Shown here piece by piece: positions 10,596-21,835 of a stretch of 64,000 bases of DNA. The DNA is taken from positions 63,988,944 through 64,052,943 of the forward strand of contig OX419755.1 in assembly GCA_948567375.1 (NCBI GenBank), in the 5' to 3' direction. This DNA is from Lunularia cruciata. Its lineage: Eukaryota > Streptophyta > Marchantiopsida > Lunulariales > Lunulariaceae. A program made the position numbers and the translations under genes. The notes under the pieces were generated by a model, which worked only from the letters and a program-made list of their open reading frames with translations, ran no database searches and was not told the DNA's origin. Position 1 is the first letter of the stretch; each line of letters starts with the position of its first letter.

Positions 10596-11193
10596 CTAGA
10601 CTTGATACCCTTCGTCATACCACATGCAGTCTGGTCCTCCTTAAAAGCTCAGATCCTTGGATTTCATTCTCCACTGTACTCCTCGGATCAACATGCAGAA
10701 CAAGCTGCTAGACAGCTCGCCAATTTTAAAAAGTATTTGAGTTTTTTCAAAGAGGTCTCCGGAATAAACCTGACGTTACAAATGCTCGTCAAACAAAAGT
10801 CACATGGGAAAGCCCGAAAAGCTAGTCTTTGATAGTAGCAAGTTCAGCTTTACACCCTTGAAGGCCTTTGATCTCTGTGAATAGGGTCCGTTTATTTGAG
10901 TAGAAGCATCGTTCCAAGTCTTAAAGGATAGGCTGTGTAGGTGCAATTGCGAAACAGACTGACCAGGATCTCCGGTAAAGGGAAAATAATGATAATCTAA
11001 ATAGGTTGGAGTCACGTCGCTGAATGTCATCATCTCACTGAGCAACTTTACTTCGAGAGGTACTAATGTTCGAACGAAAGATAATTCAACAGCAAATGGT
11101 TAGCTTAGTAAACCTTCAGAAGGGTGCATTGTGCTATGCATTCTCGAACTTCCAACAACCATAAATTTCTACGGCAGGGAGAGAGCAACACAC

Positions 11194-11222
11194 CTCACCA
11201 TCGTACCATCCTGTCTCCTCAT
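11194..11222 (-). CDS. CGLD27: CGLD27 exon 2 (29-nt micro-exon)
   Basis: Reading on the minus strand after an acceptor CTTTTCCAG, the 29 nt encode, with the split codon from exon 1, YEETGWYDGE. This is the signature that directly follows LLSATVE in the CGLD27/DUF1230 family. The exon is followed by a GT donor (GTGTGT). The phase fits exactly: exon 1 ends with one base of the Tyr codon and exon 2 supplies the other two. The first intron is therefore 530 nt (11223-11752). The remaining C-terminal exons were not found with confidence. Confidence 0.8.
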
Positions 11223-11752
11223 CTGGAAAAGATCAATAAACATGTATCTGGTGAGAAACAACTTAAGTAAGCATCATAGAAAGTTAATAAAAACACACAA
11301 AAGAGAGCTTACAGTAATCTTATTCTCCATGTTCTCAGTCAATTATTATACGACCAAGGAGTACTCATTACTTATAAAAGATGTTAACATACGCGTTCTG
11401 ACAAATTTCAGCGTTATTCGTCAGTCCTCCAGATCTCGTGGAAGCTACTATGGTTTTCGAGTTACAGTAAAACATAAATTCCTTCTACCGGACCAAAGCA
11501 GCTCTCAACCCGTAGCACATCAACAGGAAATTTGACTACAGATTCGAGAACCCTGTGTTCAGTCTCAACTTTTTAAAAGTAACTAAGAGAGTGGATGAAG
11601 AATTTCGTGATACATTGCGTGGAGCGGCTGTGATATCTAACTTCAGCTTTATGTACATGATTGAGTGTTATTTCTCTTGAATGTTACAGCTAAAATTTCA
11701 ATTGAGGAGTCAGCTCACAAGTTTATAAAGAGGTGCGCAGAAGAATCCTTAC

Positions 11753-12341
11753 ATTCAACGGTCGCACTAAACAGCCGATTCCCGACGTACGCCCATCCCA
11801 GGTACAATCTGACTACAGCTAGTGTAGAAGCTCCAAGTCCTCCACTCAAAGCTCCTACCGCGCATTTAACTGGCTCCTGACTTGCGTTGATACTCACGGC
11901 CGACACAGGCCACCCAATAACCAAAGTGCTCAAACCCCCAATTGCAGCCAATCTGAAAACATACTTCCAGATATCATCCGTCGCCCATGGAAACAACAAC
12001 GACTGTGTTAAATCCTGGTATTCATTAACTGGCTGCTGCTCCCTCGGAACAGCGCAAAACTCTCCACTTCCTCCATCAGCGAAAGAAAATCCTGCATCAA
12101 ATCTCTTCCGTCCCTTATCTCCCCCTCCTTTCTTCCTCGGCGGATCTCCACCCGAACCTCCCTCTCCCGCTCCACCTCCACCCTCCCTGTCCCCGGCACA
12201 CCTGACCGGACAACAAATTCTCGCTGCGCCAGCAGAAGCGCGCTTCAATGGCGAGAAATTCAACTTCTCACCAGCAGCACAAATACTGTACTGCAATTGA
12301 CACACCGGTGGAGTGCGCAACACTATACAGCTTGCTGCCAT
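11753..12341 (-). CDS. CGLD27: CGLD27-like plastid protein, exon 1 (DUF1230)
   Basis: ATG at 12341-12339 opens a 196-codon first exon that ends at a GTAAGG donor (11752). The N-terminus (MAASCIVLRTPPVC...) is Ala/Ser/Arg-rich and acid-poor like a chloroplast transit peptide. It is followed by a Gly/Pro-rich linker with no obvious structure. The conserved part runs VNEYQDLTQSLLFPWAT, a first hydrophobic segment, EPVKCAVGALSGGLGA and VRLYLGWAYVGNRLFSATVE. These blocks identify the CGLD27 family (Conserved in the Green Lineage and Diatoms), membrane proteins of the plastid reported to respond to iron limitation; the biochemical role is unknown. It is the only host gene in the window I can name. 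The C-terminal part is not resolved, so I cannot say whether the gene is whole. The flanks are transposon on both sides. Confidence 0.85.
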
Positions 12342-12589
12342 CTCGATTTCCGTGAGTCCTAATTCTTTGCGTTTCGATTCTGTCGATCCGTCCTGCCTCT
12401 CTCATGGACAGGCATGAGAGACATAGACAGACCTCTCCCCCTCGATCATCCTCCTCCTCATTCTCTCTCTCCCTCTCCTCCACACCTCTTTTTCACGTCT
12501 CGTCCCTTGCTACTTTGCATTCGTCATTTCTCGTAACAATGCCCTGCCTGCCCATTCCCTTGCTTCTTTCCGTCCGCCTTCCGCGCACG

Positions 12590-12598
12590 ACACGTGGC
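12590..12598. promoter_or_regulatory. G-box in the CGLD27 promoter
   Basis: ACACGTGGC contains the palindromic CACGTG core and lies about 250 bp upstream of the CGLD27 ATG. G-boxes bind bHLH and bZIP factors. In angiosperms, iron-deficiency bHLH factors act through such sites on CGLD27-type genes, so a conserved role is plausible but unproven. The stretch 12430-12500 between it and the gene is strongly CT-rich on the plus strand, as plant 5' leaders often are. Confidence 0.4.
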
Positions 12599-12739
12599 TC
12601 ATTCTTCGCTTCCCGGCCACTACCCTTTCGATCATAGCAAGGTGCCCCGTCCGTATCTTTACGTTGGTGTATTCTGTACCTGAAACCCCCCATTGGAAAA
12701 GGGCGACCCTTTAGAAAACACTAAGGAGCCACACCACGG

Positions 12740-15700
12740 AGAGACAAAATAGGTGAAATGGGGCTAAGCACACTAGAGTAGATATGAGAAATCTGCACTA
12801 TCGCACCTAAGATATCAGCACTATACAAGTAGTTTGGTCTACAAACAAAGAGAGTGAACATTCGAAGAAGCACCACTTAGTGTCATTGTTCTCCTATGGA
12901 TTGCCCCTGCCACTGCCTTTTGTAGAGCAATGGACAAACAAACTACAAAGTACGAGAGTGAGAGTGGTACACTGGCGCGTAGCATGATAAGCTCTTGTGC
13001 ATTCCATGACAAATGTGCCAAACACCATGTCCATCACTCCATATAACTCCAAAGCTAGGGGAACAAAAAGGTGACCTCGCTACATACCCCTATACTTGGA
13101 GACCTTCCACATTGTTATTGCACTCGCTGCCCATAAGAGGGATGTGTAATCACTCCCTCCAAAACGGTATCATGTGTAGGGTCCATACTCACGACATCCG
13201 CTATTGTCACTTGATCATCTTGGACCAAGTGTCGTCTGCTTTGACATGTGTCGTCTGCAAAACATACGAATGCTCCCTCCAAGCCAAGTATCCACCCTCT
13301 CGTGCCATAGCAAACACTATGTCCCTAATAGCATCATCATGGGTAGCTATCCTCTGTCCTCCAAAAGGACACCTTGTCATATGGACCATTGGTGCATCTA
13401 GTGTAGAACCACACTCACAAGTGAGTAATGAAGATGCAAAAGGGTGGACCAAACCAAGGCGAAACCTCATCATTGTAGAGAAAGTAGTTGGTGCGAGTCA
13501 GAATGCCCTAATCCACGATCAACCTAGGATCCAAGAGCATGCACCATTGCCAAAGCAAGAGCAAAGACATGCTCTAGTAGCCTGAGGAACGGACGAGTTT
13601 ACTAAGAAAGATTGTAGTGTATGCTCACACTATCACTCCATCAAGGAAGGAAGATCGTAAACCTCCAGTCCAATCTGACAATAGTGAAGCAAAAGATGGA
13701 AGGTCCTTGCATGCCTATGGGGATAGACTATCTCTTATTTGCCGCAATAACATTTGGAGAGAAAAGGATCACTCTTCCATCTTTGTTACATAAATCTCCA
13801 AAATTGGCCTATCAACAACCACAAAACAAGATGAAAGTAGGGGTGCCGAGAGAGCTCAACTACCCAAAAATGCCATAGGTGCCATCTCCTCCATGGATAG
13901 CAAACCAACTCCTCCACACAAGATTGGTAAGGATGTCTGACTACGTGTCAAATACCTTGTCATACACTCAAATATCCTTGGTCCAATATATCACCAAAGA
14001 CTCCCATAATCCTCCTATCAAAGGCTCTTAGACTTGATAGAAAGGTCAAGGAGGGGGAATTGCACGGAGGAGATATGTCAGTTGACCAGCAATACTAGAA
14101 GAGAGTATACCAAATGCCACATGCGGATCTCCTAGTAATGGAAGGGCATTCACATGGAGAATATCCTCTACAAAAGCAACATCTCAGAAGTGTGTGACAA
14201 AATCCTTAGATCATGTTGGCACTGCAAGAATGTGTAGTCCATCTGTAGATATGATACATCCCTCTGGAAGCTCAAGGTAGGAAGGGATATCAAAAGGAGA
14301 CCATGCTCTACACTTTGATACCTTGACTCTCAAGCCTACTAGATGTAGCTTGATAGTCAAGTGGTCAAAGGATTTACTAATCTGATCTACAATGTGTGTA
14401 TCATCTACCAAGGAGTGAAATACACAACCTAGCATGGCCAAAGTAGTAAATAGGAGAGCTCTAAAGTGAGCCGTGATAAATAAGGGTCCCCCTAAAAGAT
14501 CTCTCTAATGTGTACCAATAGTTGAATCCAAGATGGTGACTACTTCCTATGAAAAACCATGCTGGTAGTAAAGAGAACAAGAGAGCCATAAAAAGACCAC
14601 ACAAAGGGAATAAGACTTGCGAAGGATCCACTAGCCTCCCTAAGTTCTCTAAAGAAGGATGTTTGTGAGATGCTATTAAAAGCATCCTCAACATCCACCT
14701 ATAGGATGATCTACTTTGGATGGATATTTAGGAGTGCCCAAATACCTAGAGATATAGCCTCACATCCTCCAAGTGTAGTTACTCCAAACTAATGTGGATG
14801 GAGGTGCTATCAAAAGTGAGAATGATTTTGAGGACAATGGTACAGCTAACCAAGCACAAAAAGATCTCTCCAATAGCAATTGGTCTAATGCTCCTGTAAA
14901 AGACCGAGCTTGAGGAGAGAAATAGGAGAATGGAAAATCACATTGGGACACTTGAATGTGGGAAAACTCCGAGTGCCTAGCATGAGCTTTGGCTTTGGTA
15001 TTTATAGGTAGCATACAAGGCCCTTAAGAAGCTTCTCAAGAAGCTTCCTTGAGCCACTTTCTTAGAGTGCAAGCCAAGTTAAATAGGAAGCTTCTCAAGA
15101 AGCTTCCTTCTAGAAGCTGCCTATTTGGCGTGCAAACTAAGCTAGTTGGAAGCTTCTAGAAACTACTTGCTTGTGGTGCTAGTTAAACTAGTCAAGAAGC
15201 TTCCCTAGAAGGTTCCTAGATACTTCTGGAATATTTTGGGCTAATTTGGCTTATTTTCTACTTTGCTAGCCTTACTAACTACATTGCTAAACTCCATATT
15301 GTTATAGTCTCTGTATCTTTCTCCATTATGAGAAGTCGACTAACACCTAACACCCGACTAACAGACATATGAACGTCTCCTTTTGCTACTACTCCAACCA
15401 CTTGAAACAACTTGTTAGAACCACTAGAAGAATCACCTACCTAAAAGCAATCTCTAAGATGCTCATATACCATCCCTAACGAGCCTCTTGAGGAAAGGCG
15501 AGAGATAGTGCACAATGCTTGTGCAAAAAGTGACCTATCAAGACATAAAGGTTGCTCATGTCGATAATCTAACACCTTTAGTGGTGACCCCTCTCCCACC
15601 ATAGGATGTAGTGAGCATAGGGAACAAATAGTCTCATTAGCAAGACTAGCCATAGACAAAGAGTGTAACGCTAAAGTGTAGTGAGTGTAGCGCTACACTA

Positions 15701-16299
15701 TTAAACTCTTTTGCGTGACTCAATGTCCTACACCGTCATAATCAAGTGGACTCTATGGTATCCTATGGAAAAACCTATCTCCTAAAATGTGCAAGCCTAT
15801 CATACTCCAACTGAAGGGCCACCCAATCCCCACTCAGAAACAATAAAATTTAGTAGCCACCTCTTTATGTCTCGCACATACCCCTCTAGCATAACAAAGA
15901 TACCATCAAGGGAGTAAGAGGAATAGGAACCATGCTAACTCATCCAAGGGATCACGTGCCAAACAATTGAGTGGTAGGCAAAAAGCTTATCTAGCCTCAT
16001 CATGGAGTGTACGGGGTAGCCTACAGAATAAACATGAACATGGAAAACTAGTCTCAAATAACCCCAAAATGCAACCCGCTTGAGAAGCTAACCACTCCCA
16101 CAACTCAATTGATATCTTTGGAACGATCAATGAAAGGATAGAGGAAGCGTGCATAACCCCAAGTGTCCCTATTGTTGATGTGATTGCTAGCCTCACGTGA
16201 CCATCCCAAGTGGTCCAATCATAATCTTGTGCATCTTCCTACATGGGTCTTTACCCCTTATGAGGTAAAGCGTTGGTAACACATCGAGCGTGGTGTATC
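12740..16299 (-). pseudogene. Decayed LINE-like reverse transcriptase, copy E1
   Basis: Reading on the minus strand (5' end near 16.2 kb), several frames give pieces of one RT. They are an N-terminal segment with SLGMVYEHLRDC (about 15450), an A/B region with EDAFNSISQTSFFREL (14.6-14.7 kb, frame-shifted), and the FxDD-type box LVDDTHIV (about 14.4 kb) followed by SFDHLTIKLHLVGL and KCRAWSP. A tail holds CECG..H..CPFGGQRIATHDAIRD (13.2-13.5 kb), and the last conserved part is SLSYFVVCLSIALQKAVAGAIHRRT (about 12.85-13.0 kb). The CxC..H..C plus RxxxHD tail recalls the restriction-like endonuclease region of R2-type LINEs; that is inference. Stops and frameshifts are everywhere, so it is dead. 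A family B solo LTR interrupts it at 14895-15306. The 3' end is close to the CGLD27 promoter. Confidence 0.65.
14895..15306 (-). mobile_element. Solo LTR of gypsy family B
   Basis: About 412 bp, similar to the LTRs of element B at 32475 and 37695 (plus-strand start TGTAAAAGACC, end ATTGTTATA), and in the same orientation. It keeps the CTATAAATA promoter (minus strand, about 15007-14998) and runs of GAAGCTTC. These include GAA-GC-TTC-TA-GAA at 15149-15161, a three-unit heat-shock-element-like array. The ends have drifted (TA instead of CA), and I see no convincing target duplication, so it is older than element B. It lies inside LINE-like copy E1. Confidence 0.8.
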
Positions 16300-17047
16300 T
16301 ATAATACTTTGAGGACAAGAGAAGAGAGAAAACACAGATTGCACACTCAAACATTCGATGCCCCAAAGGAGCACCTTCTCTTTATTATATAGACAAAGAG
16401 TATCTCCTCCAAGGAAGCTCCACCATAGGATTAGGGACACAGATAGTTGACATGTCAGCAAGCTCCACCCTTGGATTTCTTACTTGGATGGGCGACATGT
16501 CTGGTCTAGGTCCTATCTAGTTGGTCAAACAAGCTTTGACCAGAGGGAATCTTTTAGGGAATCTTCCTGTAGGAATCTCAGAATCACATAAGGTACCGTT
16601 GGAAAGCTCTCAACAAGACAAAGTAGGGGGGAGGGAAGGCCAACCTTTCCTCCATTTGGGTTGGGGGGGGGGGGGGGAATCTGCACATTTTCAAGGCCTA
16701 ATTCATCCATTTAGGCCTCCGAAATTGCCTTCAAAGATTTTGAGCATATTTTGGTTCCTACTCTATTAGTAGAAGTCCCCTTTTGGTGATACCTCTTTCT
16801 GATCTGTTTAGTCCATCATGTGTAACATCCTTCCAGATGTTACCAAACCAATTCTCACCTTTAAATCATATGTCTAGCTATTGGTTCTAAGGTTCTCAAG
16901 TCTATTTTGGTTTCTGCCCTATTAGTAGAAGTACTCTTTTGGTGATACTTTTATCTTATCTATTCTGACCATCATGTATAACATCATTCTAGATATTACC
17001 AAACCAAATTTCACATCTAGATCATATGGCTAGTTCTTGGTATTACA
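16300..17047 (-). mobile_element. Solo LTR of gypsy family A (long type)
   Basis: This 748-bp sequence is the reverse complement of the 26214-26952 LTR, from GAGGACAAGAGAAGAG at its start to TTCTTGGTATTACA at its end. Both internal approximately 160-bp half-repeats are present, so it is the long type. Flanks GTATC (16295-16299) and ATATC (17048-17052) look like a target duplication with one change. A run of 14 G near 16664-16677 sits in the purine-rich middle. No internal region remains. Confidence 0.88.
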
Positions 17048-17052
17048 ATATC

Positions 17053-18597
17053 CCAAGCCACTCTAGGTGGCCCTACATGGGGAGGTGTAGCCATGGCTAG
17101 CACAAAGAAAATGATAGTAACACATGATGCTTTGCCCCATATGTCCCATGCCTGCAAAACCACAACCCCTCACATCCCAACTCACTAACTCACTGAAGAA
17201 GATACGATCTCTCCAAACCCTAAAACCTATAAACTCTTGCAACTTTCAATTTCTATCTCAAAAATTTTCAAACTAAGTTCCCAAGGAACTCAATCATGAA
17301 AACAAAGAAAATAGAAATGAAAATTCCCAACCCATCACTCTCAATGTGCCCTGATCTCTCTAAACCCTAAAAAATCTAAAACTTCCCATAACTTTCTACA
17401 CAATTCTCCATAATCTTCAATCTAGGTACTAATTCAACAAAAATTGAAAAATGAATAGAATAGACTATTCACTCAAGTGTTATAAGCTAGAGAACCCTCA
17501 AAAAATGTAATTCTTCACTCTCCATCTCTCCTTTTCTTCTCCTATCTCCATACTCTTCAGAGCATCAACCCAAAAACCACTCATTGAGAGGTTCAGATTT
17601 CAACTTGACAGATGTTTTGGAGGGATGGAGTTTTACCACTAAGATCCCATAGAATCTTTTACAGGTGATAAAAGTTGTAGGAGAGTTTAGTTCTTCAAAT
17701 TGCCAGTTTGTATTGGCCAGGATTCCACATAAGATTATGGCTAATATTAATGAACCATCCAACAATTTGTGACAATTTGATACTGAGTTTATGCATATCA
17801 TGGGAAATTCAAATATCATTGATACAAGTGGACAAGAAAATACCTTTTTAAAAGTTTATAGTATATCTCTAACTCATAAATTTGTATAATTTTAGATTCC
17901 AATTAAATATTTATAGATTTCAACATTAGTTTAGACACGATTTGAGATTGTATATATTTAAACAAAATATTTATAATAATTAAGATATCAAATCAATACC
18001 CTTTTTAATTTAAAATTTCTCGTATCCAAATGGTTATAGAAGACCATATCATCTATGTACTATACTTCTAATAGATTGGCCTAGAGAGAAAATGCATGGT
18101 TAGAGAAACACTTATAAGGTCTTTTTTTCTAATAAAACTCATATGAATAAAGCAACTTCTTTTTTTCAGAGTGTACAGAGGTATATGTATATTTTTACCA
18201 AAGATACCAAGTAATATTATTAGCGGGTGTGCATATGTTGGGTTTGGTACCAAGTGTGTTTTGGATCCCCCTTCTATGAAGGACTTCAGCTCCCATTATT
18301 CAAATCTCATGTTGTGGTCATCTTGGGAAAGTGCTTTGTTGCTCGTACCTAACCTCATGTCTAGTTTTGTGAAAGTGAGAATAATTGCTTACCTAGTTTC
18401 ATAAAAATGAGAGTGGAATGAGATATGATTTTGTTAATAAGGGGCTAGGGAATCTTATCACAAAAACAACAAAAAATATCACTAAATGAATATAAAAAAA
18501 TATTTGCATGTTAGAGCAACATGGGAGTTATCTATTATTGCCATGGAAAGTGAGTAGTGTGAAAAAAATGGATAACGGATGTTCTTCAATAATAATG

Positions 18598-18639
<42 letters not shown>

Positions 18640-19199
18640 TTAAATAATACTAATATTATTAGTATTATTATTATTACCAAGCGCAATAGAAAGCGAGAAC
18701 TAGACATATAACGATAGAGCATTGACCAAAACTAACTAGAATGGTTGCTTACCAAAACCAATAAGAGTTACTAACTAGAACCAATTCTAATTGAAATAGT
18801 TTGAACTTAAATAGAAAAAATTTGAGAAATAAAACATGTATGTTCAGAAGGAATTAGCTGAGTAAAAAGATTTATAAAAATTGGTATGCACAATGAAATA
18901 TTCAATCATGAACAAGTATATGCAAACAAAAACCGAACCATTTACCTATCTTATCATCTAGTATGGCAAAGGCACTTGGAACCATGATATGAAATCCTTT
19001 ACCTATCTATGGTATCTATGATGTAACAATGCCTACTAACAATGCACACTATTTCTTGCAAAACTAAGTAAGCATCTAAGCTAAGCACGAGCATGGTAGC
19101 ATACTCTTCTCTCCTCTATATGTGCAAACAAAGTGATATTTGAGTAAAACGGAAAAAAAAAACCACATAAAAAAGCCACCACACACATGAAGGATGGGA
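17053..19199. other. AT-rich stretch without recognised gene
   Basis: No conserved protein motif is seen in any frame. The sequence is AT-rich with poly-A and poly-T runs. 'CAAACCCTAAAA'-type segments at about 17211 and 17360 are a weak local duplication. A trinucleotide microsatellite lies at 18588-18676. It may be old transposon or intergenic DNA. Confidence 0.5.
18588..18676. repeat. (AAT)n/(ATT)n microsatellite, inverted
   Basis: A run of AAT units switches to ATT units near 18615 and back through TAATACTAATATTATT, so the array can fold on itself. ORFs made of poly-Asn or poly-Ile across it are artefacts. Confidence 0.9.
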
Positions 19200-20880
19200 A
19201 TTCCCCATCAAGCCTTACAAGGGAGAGACAAAAGAGGTAAAATGGGGCTATGCCCCAATAGTATAAAATGATAAATCTGCCCTACCGCACCTAAGATATC
19301 CAAGCAATGCAAATCTTAAGGTCTACAAACTATTGGAGCATCCAAAGAAGGATCACCTAGAGTGATTTCTCTCCTACGGATTGCACCAACCAATGCTTTA
19401 TATAGAGCAATGGACAGATGTGATCTAAAGTATGCTACAAAGTATGAGAGTGAGAATGGTATCCGTTGGCATCTAATATGATAAGCTCTCGTGCACTCCT
19501 TGACAAATTTGTCAAAAGTCATGTCCATGGCTCCATATATCTCCAAGGCTAGAGGAACAAAGAGGTGACCTTGCTGCATAACCTTATACTTAGAGATCTT
19601 ACATGCAGCTGCTCCGCTTGCCGTCATCCCGGAGGATTAATAATCACTCCCTCCAAAACCGCATCATGCATAAGGTTGTAACCACAACAACAACCATTAT
19701 CACTTGATCATCTCAGACCAAGTATAAGTCTACTTTGACATATGTCATCTGCAAAGAATATGATCACTCTCTCTAAGCAAGATGTACACTCTTTCATGCC
19801 ATAGCAAACACTATATCTCTTATGGCATCATGGGTAGCTATCCTCTGTCCTCCAAAAGTAAATCGTGTCATATGGATCCTTGTTGCATCTAGTGTAGAAC
19901 CACACTCACAAGTGAGTAATAAAGATGCATACGGGTGATGTAATGTTCCAAGGATAGGAGAACCCCCAAGAGAAACACAAGACTTCATCCCTCAATACTC
20001 CAATGCTCCAAAGGAGCACCTTGTCTTTATTATATAATAAAGAGAATCCACACAAAAGGAGCTCCATCCTTGGATCAGATACATGAATTGGTGACATGTC
20101 AGCAAGTTCCACCCTTAGATTAGTTGTATGGATTGGTGACATGTCAATCCTTCTCCTATCTAGTTAATCAAACAAGTTTGACCAAAAGAAATCTTTGGGA
20201 AATCTTCTCATAAAAAGCTTATAATAGTATGGATGAGGTATTGTTAGAAAGCTATCAATGAGACCAAAAATGGGAGGGAGAAGGCAAAGGCTTTTCCCTA
20301 AAACTATGATTACATAGATTATTTTTTCAAGGTCTAATTCATCTATTTAGGCCTCCAAAAGTAGCTCTAAAGTTTTTAGGGTTTTTTTTTACCTATGCTT
20401 TATTAGTGGAAGTCTTCTTTTAGTGACCCCTCTATCCAATCTACTTAGACCATTTTATGTAAAACCCTCTAGATATTACCAAGCTAATTTCCACCTCTAG
20501 ATAATATAATTAGCTAATGGTTTTACAAGTGGACCAAACCTAGGCGGAACCTCATTGATGTAGAGAAGGTAATTAGTGCAAGTAAGGACACCCTAATGCA
20601 TGGTCAAGCTAGGATTCAAGAGCCTCCACCCTTGCTAGAGCAAGAGTGAAGACGTGCTCTACTGGCCCAAGGAATGGATAAGTCAACTAAGATAGAATGT
20701 AACATCTCTTGACATTATCATTCCATCAAGGAAGATTACAAATCATTGCCACGTGAAGCAAAGGATGGAAGGTCTTCCTATGACCATGGGGATAGACCAT
20801 CTCTTGTCTATTGCAATAACACCTGGAGAGAAAAGGATCCCTCTTCCACCTTGGTCACATATGTCTCCACAATTTGAGTA
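19200..20880 (-). pseudogene. Decayed LINE-like reverse transcriptase, copy E2 (C-terminal half)
   Basis: This is a second copy of the E1 family on the same strand, covering only the part that matches 12740-13810. Minus-strand frames give FVPLALEIYGAMDMTFDKFV, then RSHLSIALYKALVGAIRRRE (19.3-19.6 kb), and the CECG..H..TFGGQRIATHDAIRDIVFAMA tail (about 19.8-19.95 kb). It is broken by stops and by a family A solo LTR at 19939-20527. Reading across that LTR restores the E1-like order '..GGGTGGACCAAACC..'. No RT active-site box is retained, so it was 5'-truncated, as LINE copies often are. Confidence 0.65.
19939..20527 (-). mobile_element. Solo LTR of gypsy family A (short type)
   Basis: 589 bp, strongly diverged, on the minus strand, with only one copy of the approximately 160-bp half-repeat. 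Flanks GGTGA (19934-19938) and AGTGG (20528-20532) are each one base from GGTGG. GGTGG is the uninterrupted sequence in the sister LINE-like copy at 13450, so the target duplication is supported by the empty site. It is inserted in copy E2. Confidence 0.85.
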
Positions 20881-21095
20881 AGGAAATCTCTACATATTTG
20901 AGTAAAGGAAATAGTAAACCCACCATACCCTTTCTACTCATCCACCTCACACCTCTATGGTGCTATAAAATGTGCAAATAAACCAATCAACCTACCCTTG
21001 TTAAGTTATGAGCTTGGTTGCAATGCTAGAACATGATGAAGAAGAATCATATGACCATGCAACAGTAAGACAATCAACCCAATTTGATTGGTTAG

Positions 21096-21835
21096 TGTAA
21101 TACCAAGAGCTAGTCATATGATCTAGATGTAAAATTTGGTTTGGTAACATCTGGAATGATGTTATACATGATGGTCAAAATAGATCAGATAGAAGTATCA
21201 CCAAAAGAGTACTTTTACTAATAGTGCAAAAATCAAAATATACTTGAAAACCTTAGAACCAATACTTATACATATGATTTAAAAGTGAGAATTGGTTTGG
21301 TAATATCTAGAAGGATGTTACACATTATGGTCTAAACAGATCAGAAAGAGGTATTATTAAAAAGATACTTCTACTAATAGAGTAGGAACCAAAATATACC
21401 AAAAATCTTTTAATACAATTTTGGATGCCTAAACGGATGAATTAGGCCTCAAAAATATGCAAATGATCCCCCCTCCCAAAGGAGGATAGGCTGGCCATCC
21501 CTCCCCCTACTTTGTCTCATTGAATGCTTTCCAATGGTACCTCACCCACGTGATTTTGAGATTCCTACAAGAAGATTCCTAAAAGATTCCCTTCGGTCAA
21601 AGCTTGTTTGACCAACCAGATAGGACCAGGACCAACATGTCACTCATTCAAGTACGTAATCCAAGGGTGGAGCTTGCTGACATGTCACTTATATGGGTGC
21701 CTAATCCTATGGTGGAGCTTCCTTGGAGAAGATACTCTTTGTCTATATAATAAAGAGAAGGTGCTCCTTTGGGGCATCGGATGATTGAGTGTGAAATCTG
21801 TGTTTTCTCTCTTCTCTTGTCCTTGGAGTATTACA
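21096..21835 (+). mobile_element. Solo LTR of gypsy family A (long type)
   Basis: 740 bp from TGTAATACCAAGAGC to GGAGTATTACA, plus strand, both half-repeats present, TATA region CTATATAATAAAG near 21750. Flanks GTTAG and TTTGG agree at only three of five positions, so the target duplication is uncertain. The 215 bp before it (20881-21095) hold nothing I recognise. Confidence 0.87.

Noticed and set aside
10602-11045. Frames on both strands (76 and 81 codons) beside CGLD27
   Set aside because: Neither resembles the missing CGLD27 C-terminus or any family I know; splice sites do not join them in phase.
11887-12300. 137-codon plus-strand frame
   Set aside because: It is the antisense shadow of CGLD27 exon 1; the proline-rich look comes from the Gly-rich linker on the other strand.
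16660-16680. G-tract as a quadruplex regulator
   Set aside because: A single homopolymer run in a decayed solo LTR; other LTR copies have shorter C/G runs here, so it looks like slippage.
18508-18722. Poly-Ile and poly-Asn frames
   Set aside because: Translation of the AAT/ATT microsatellite.
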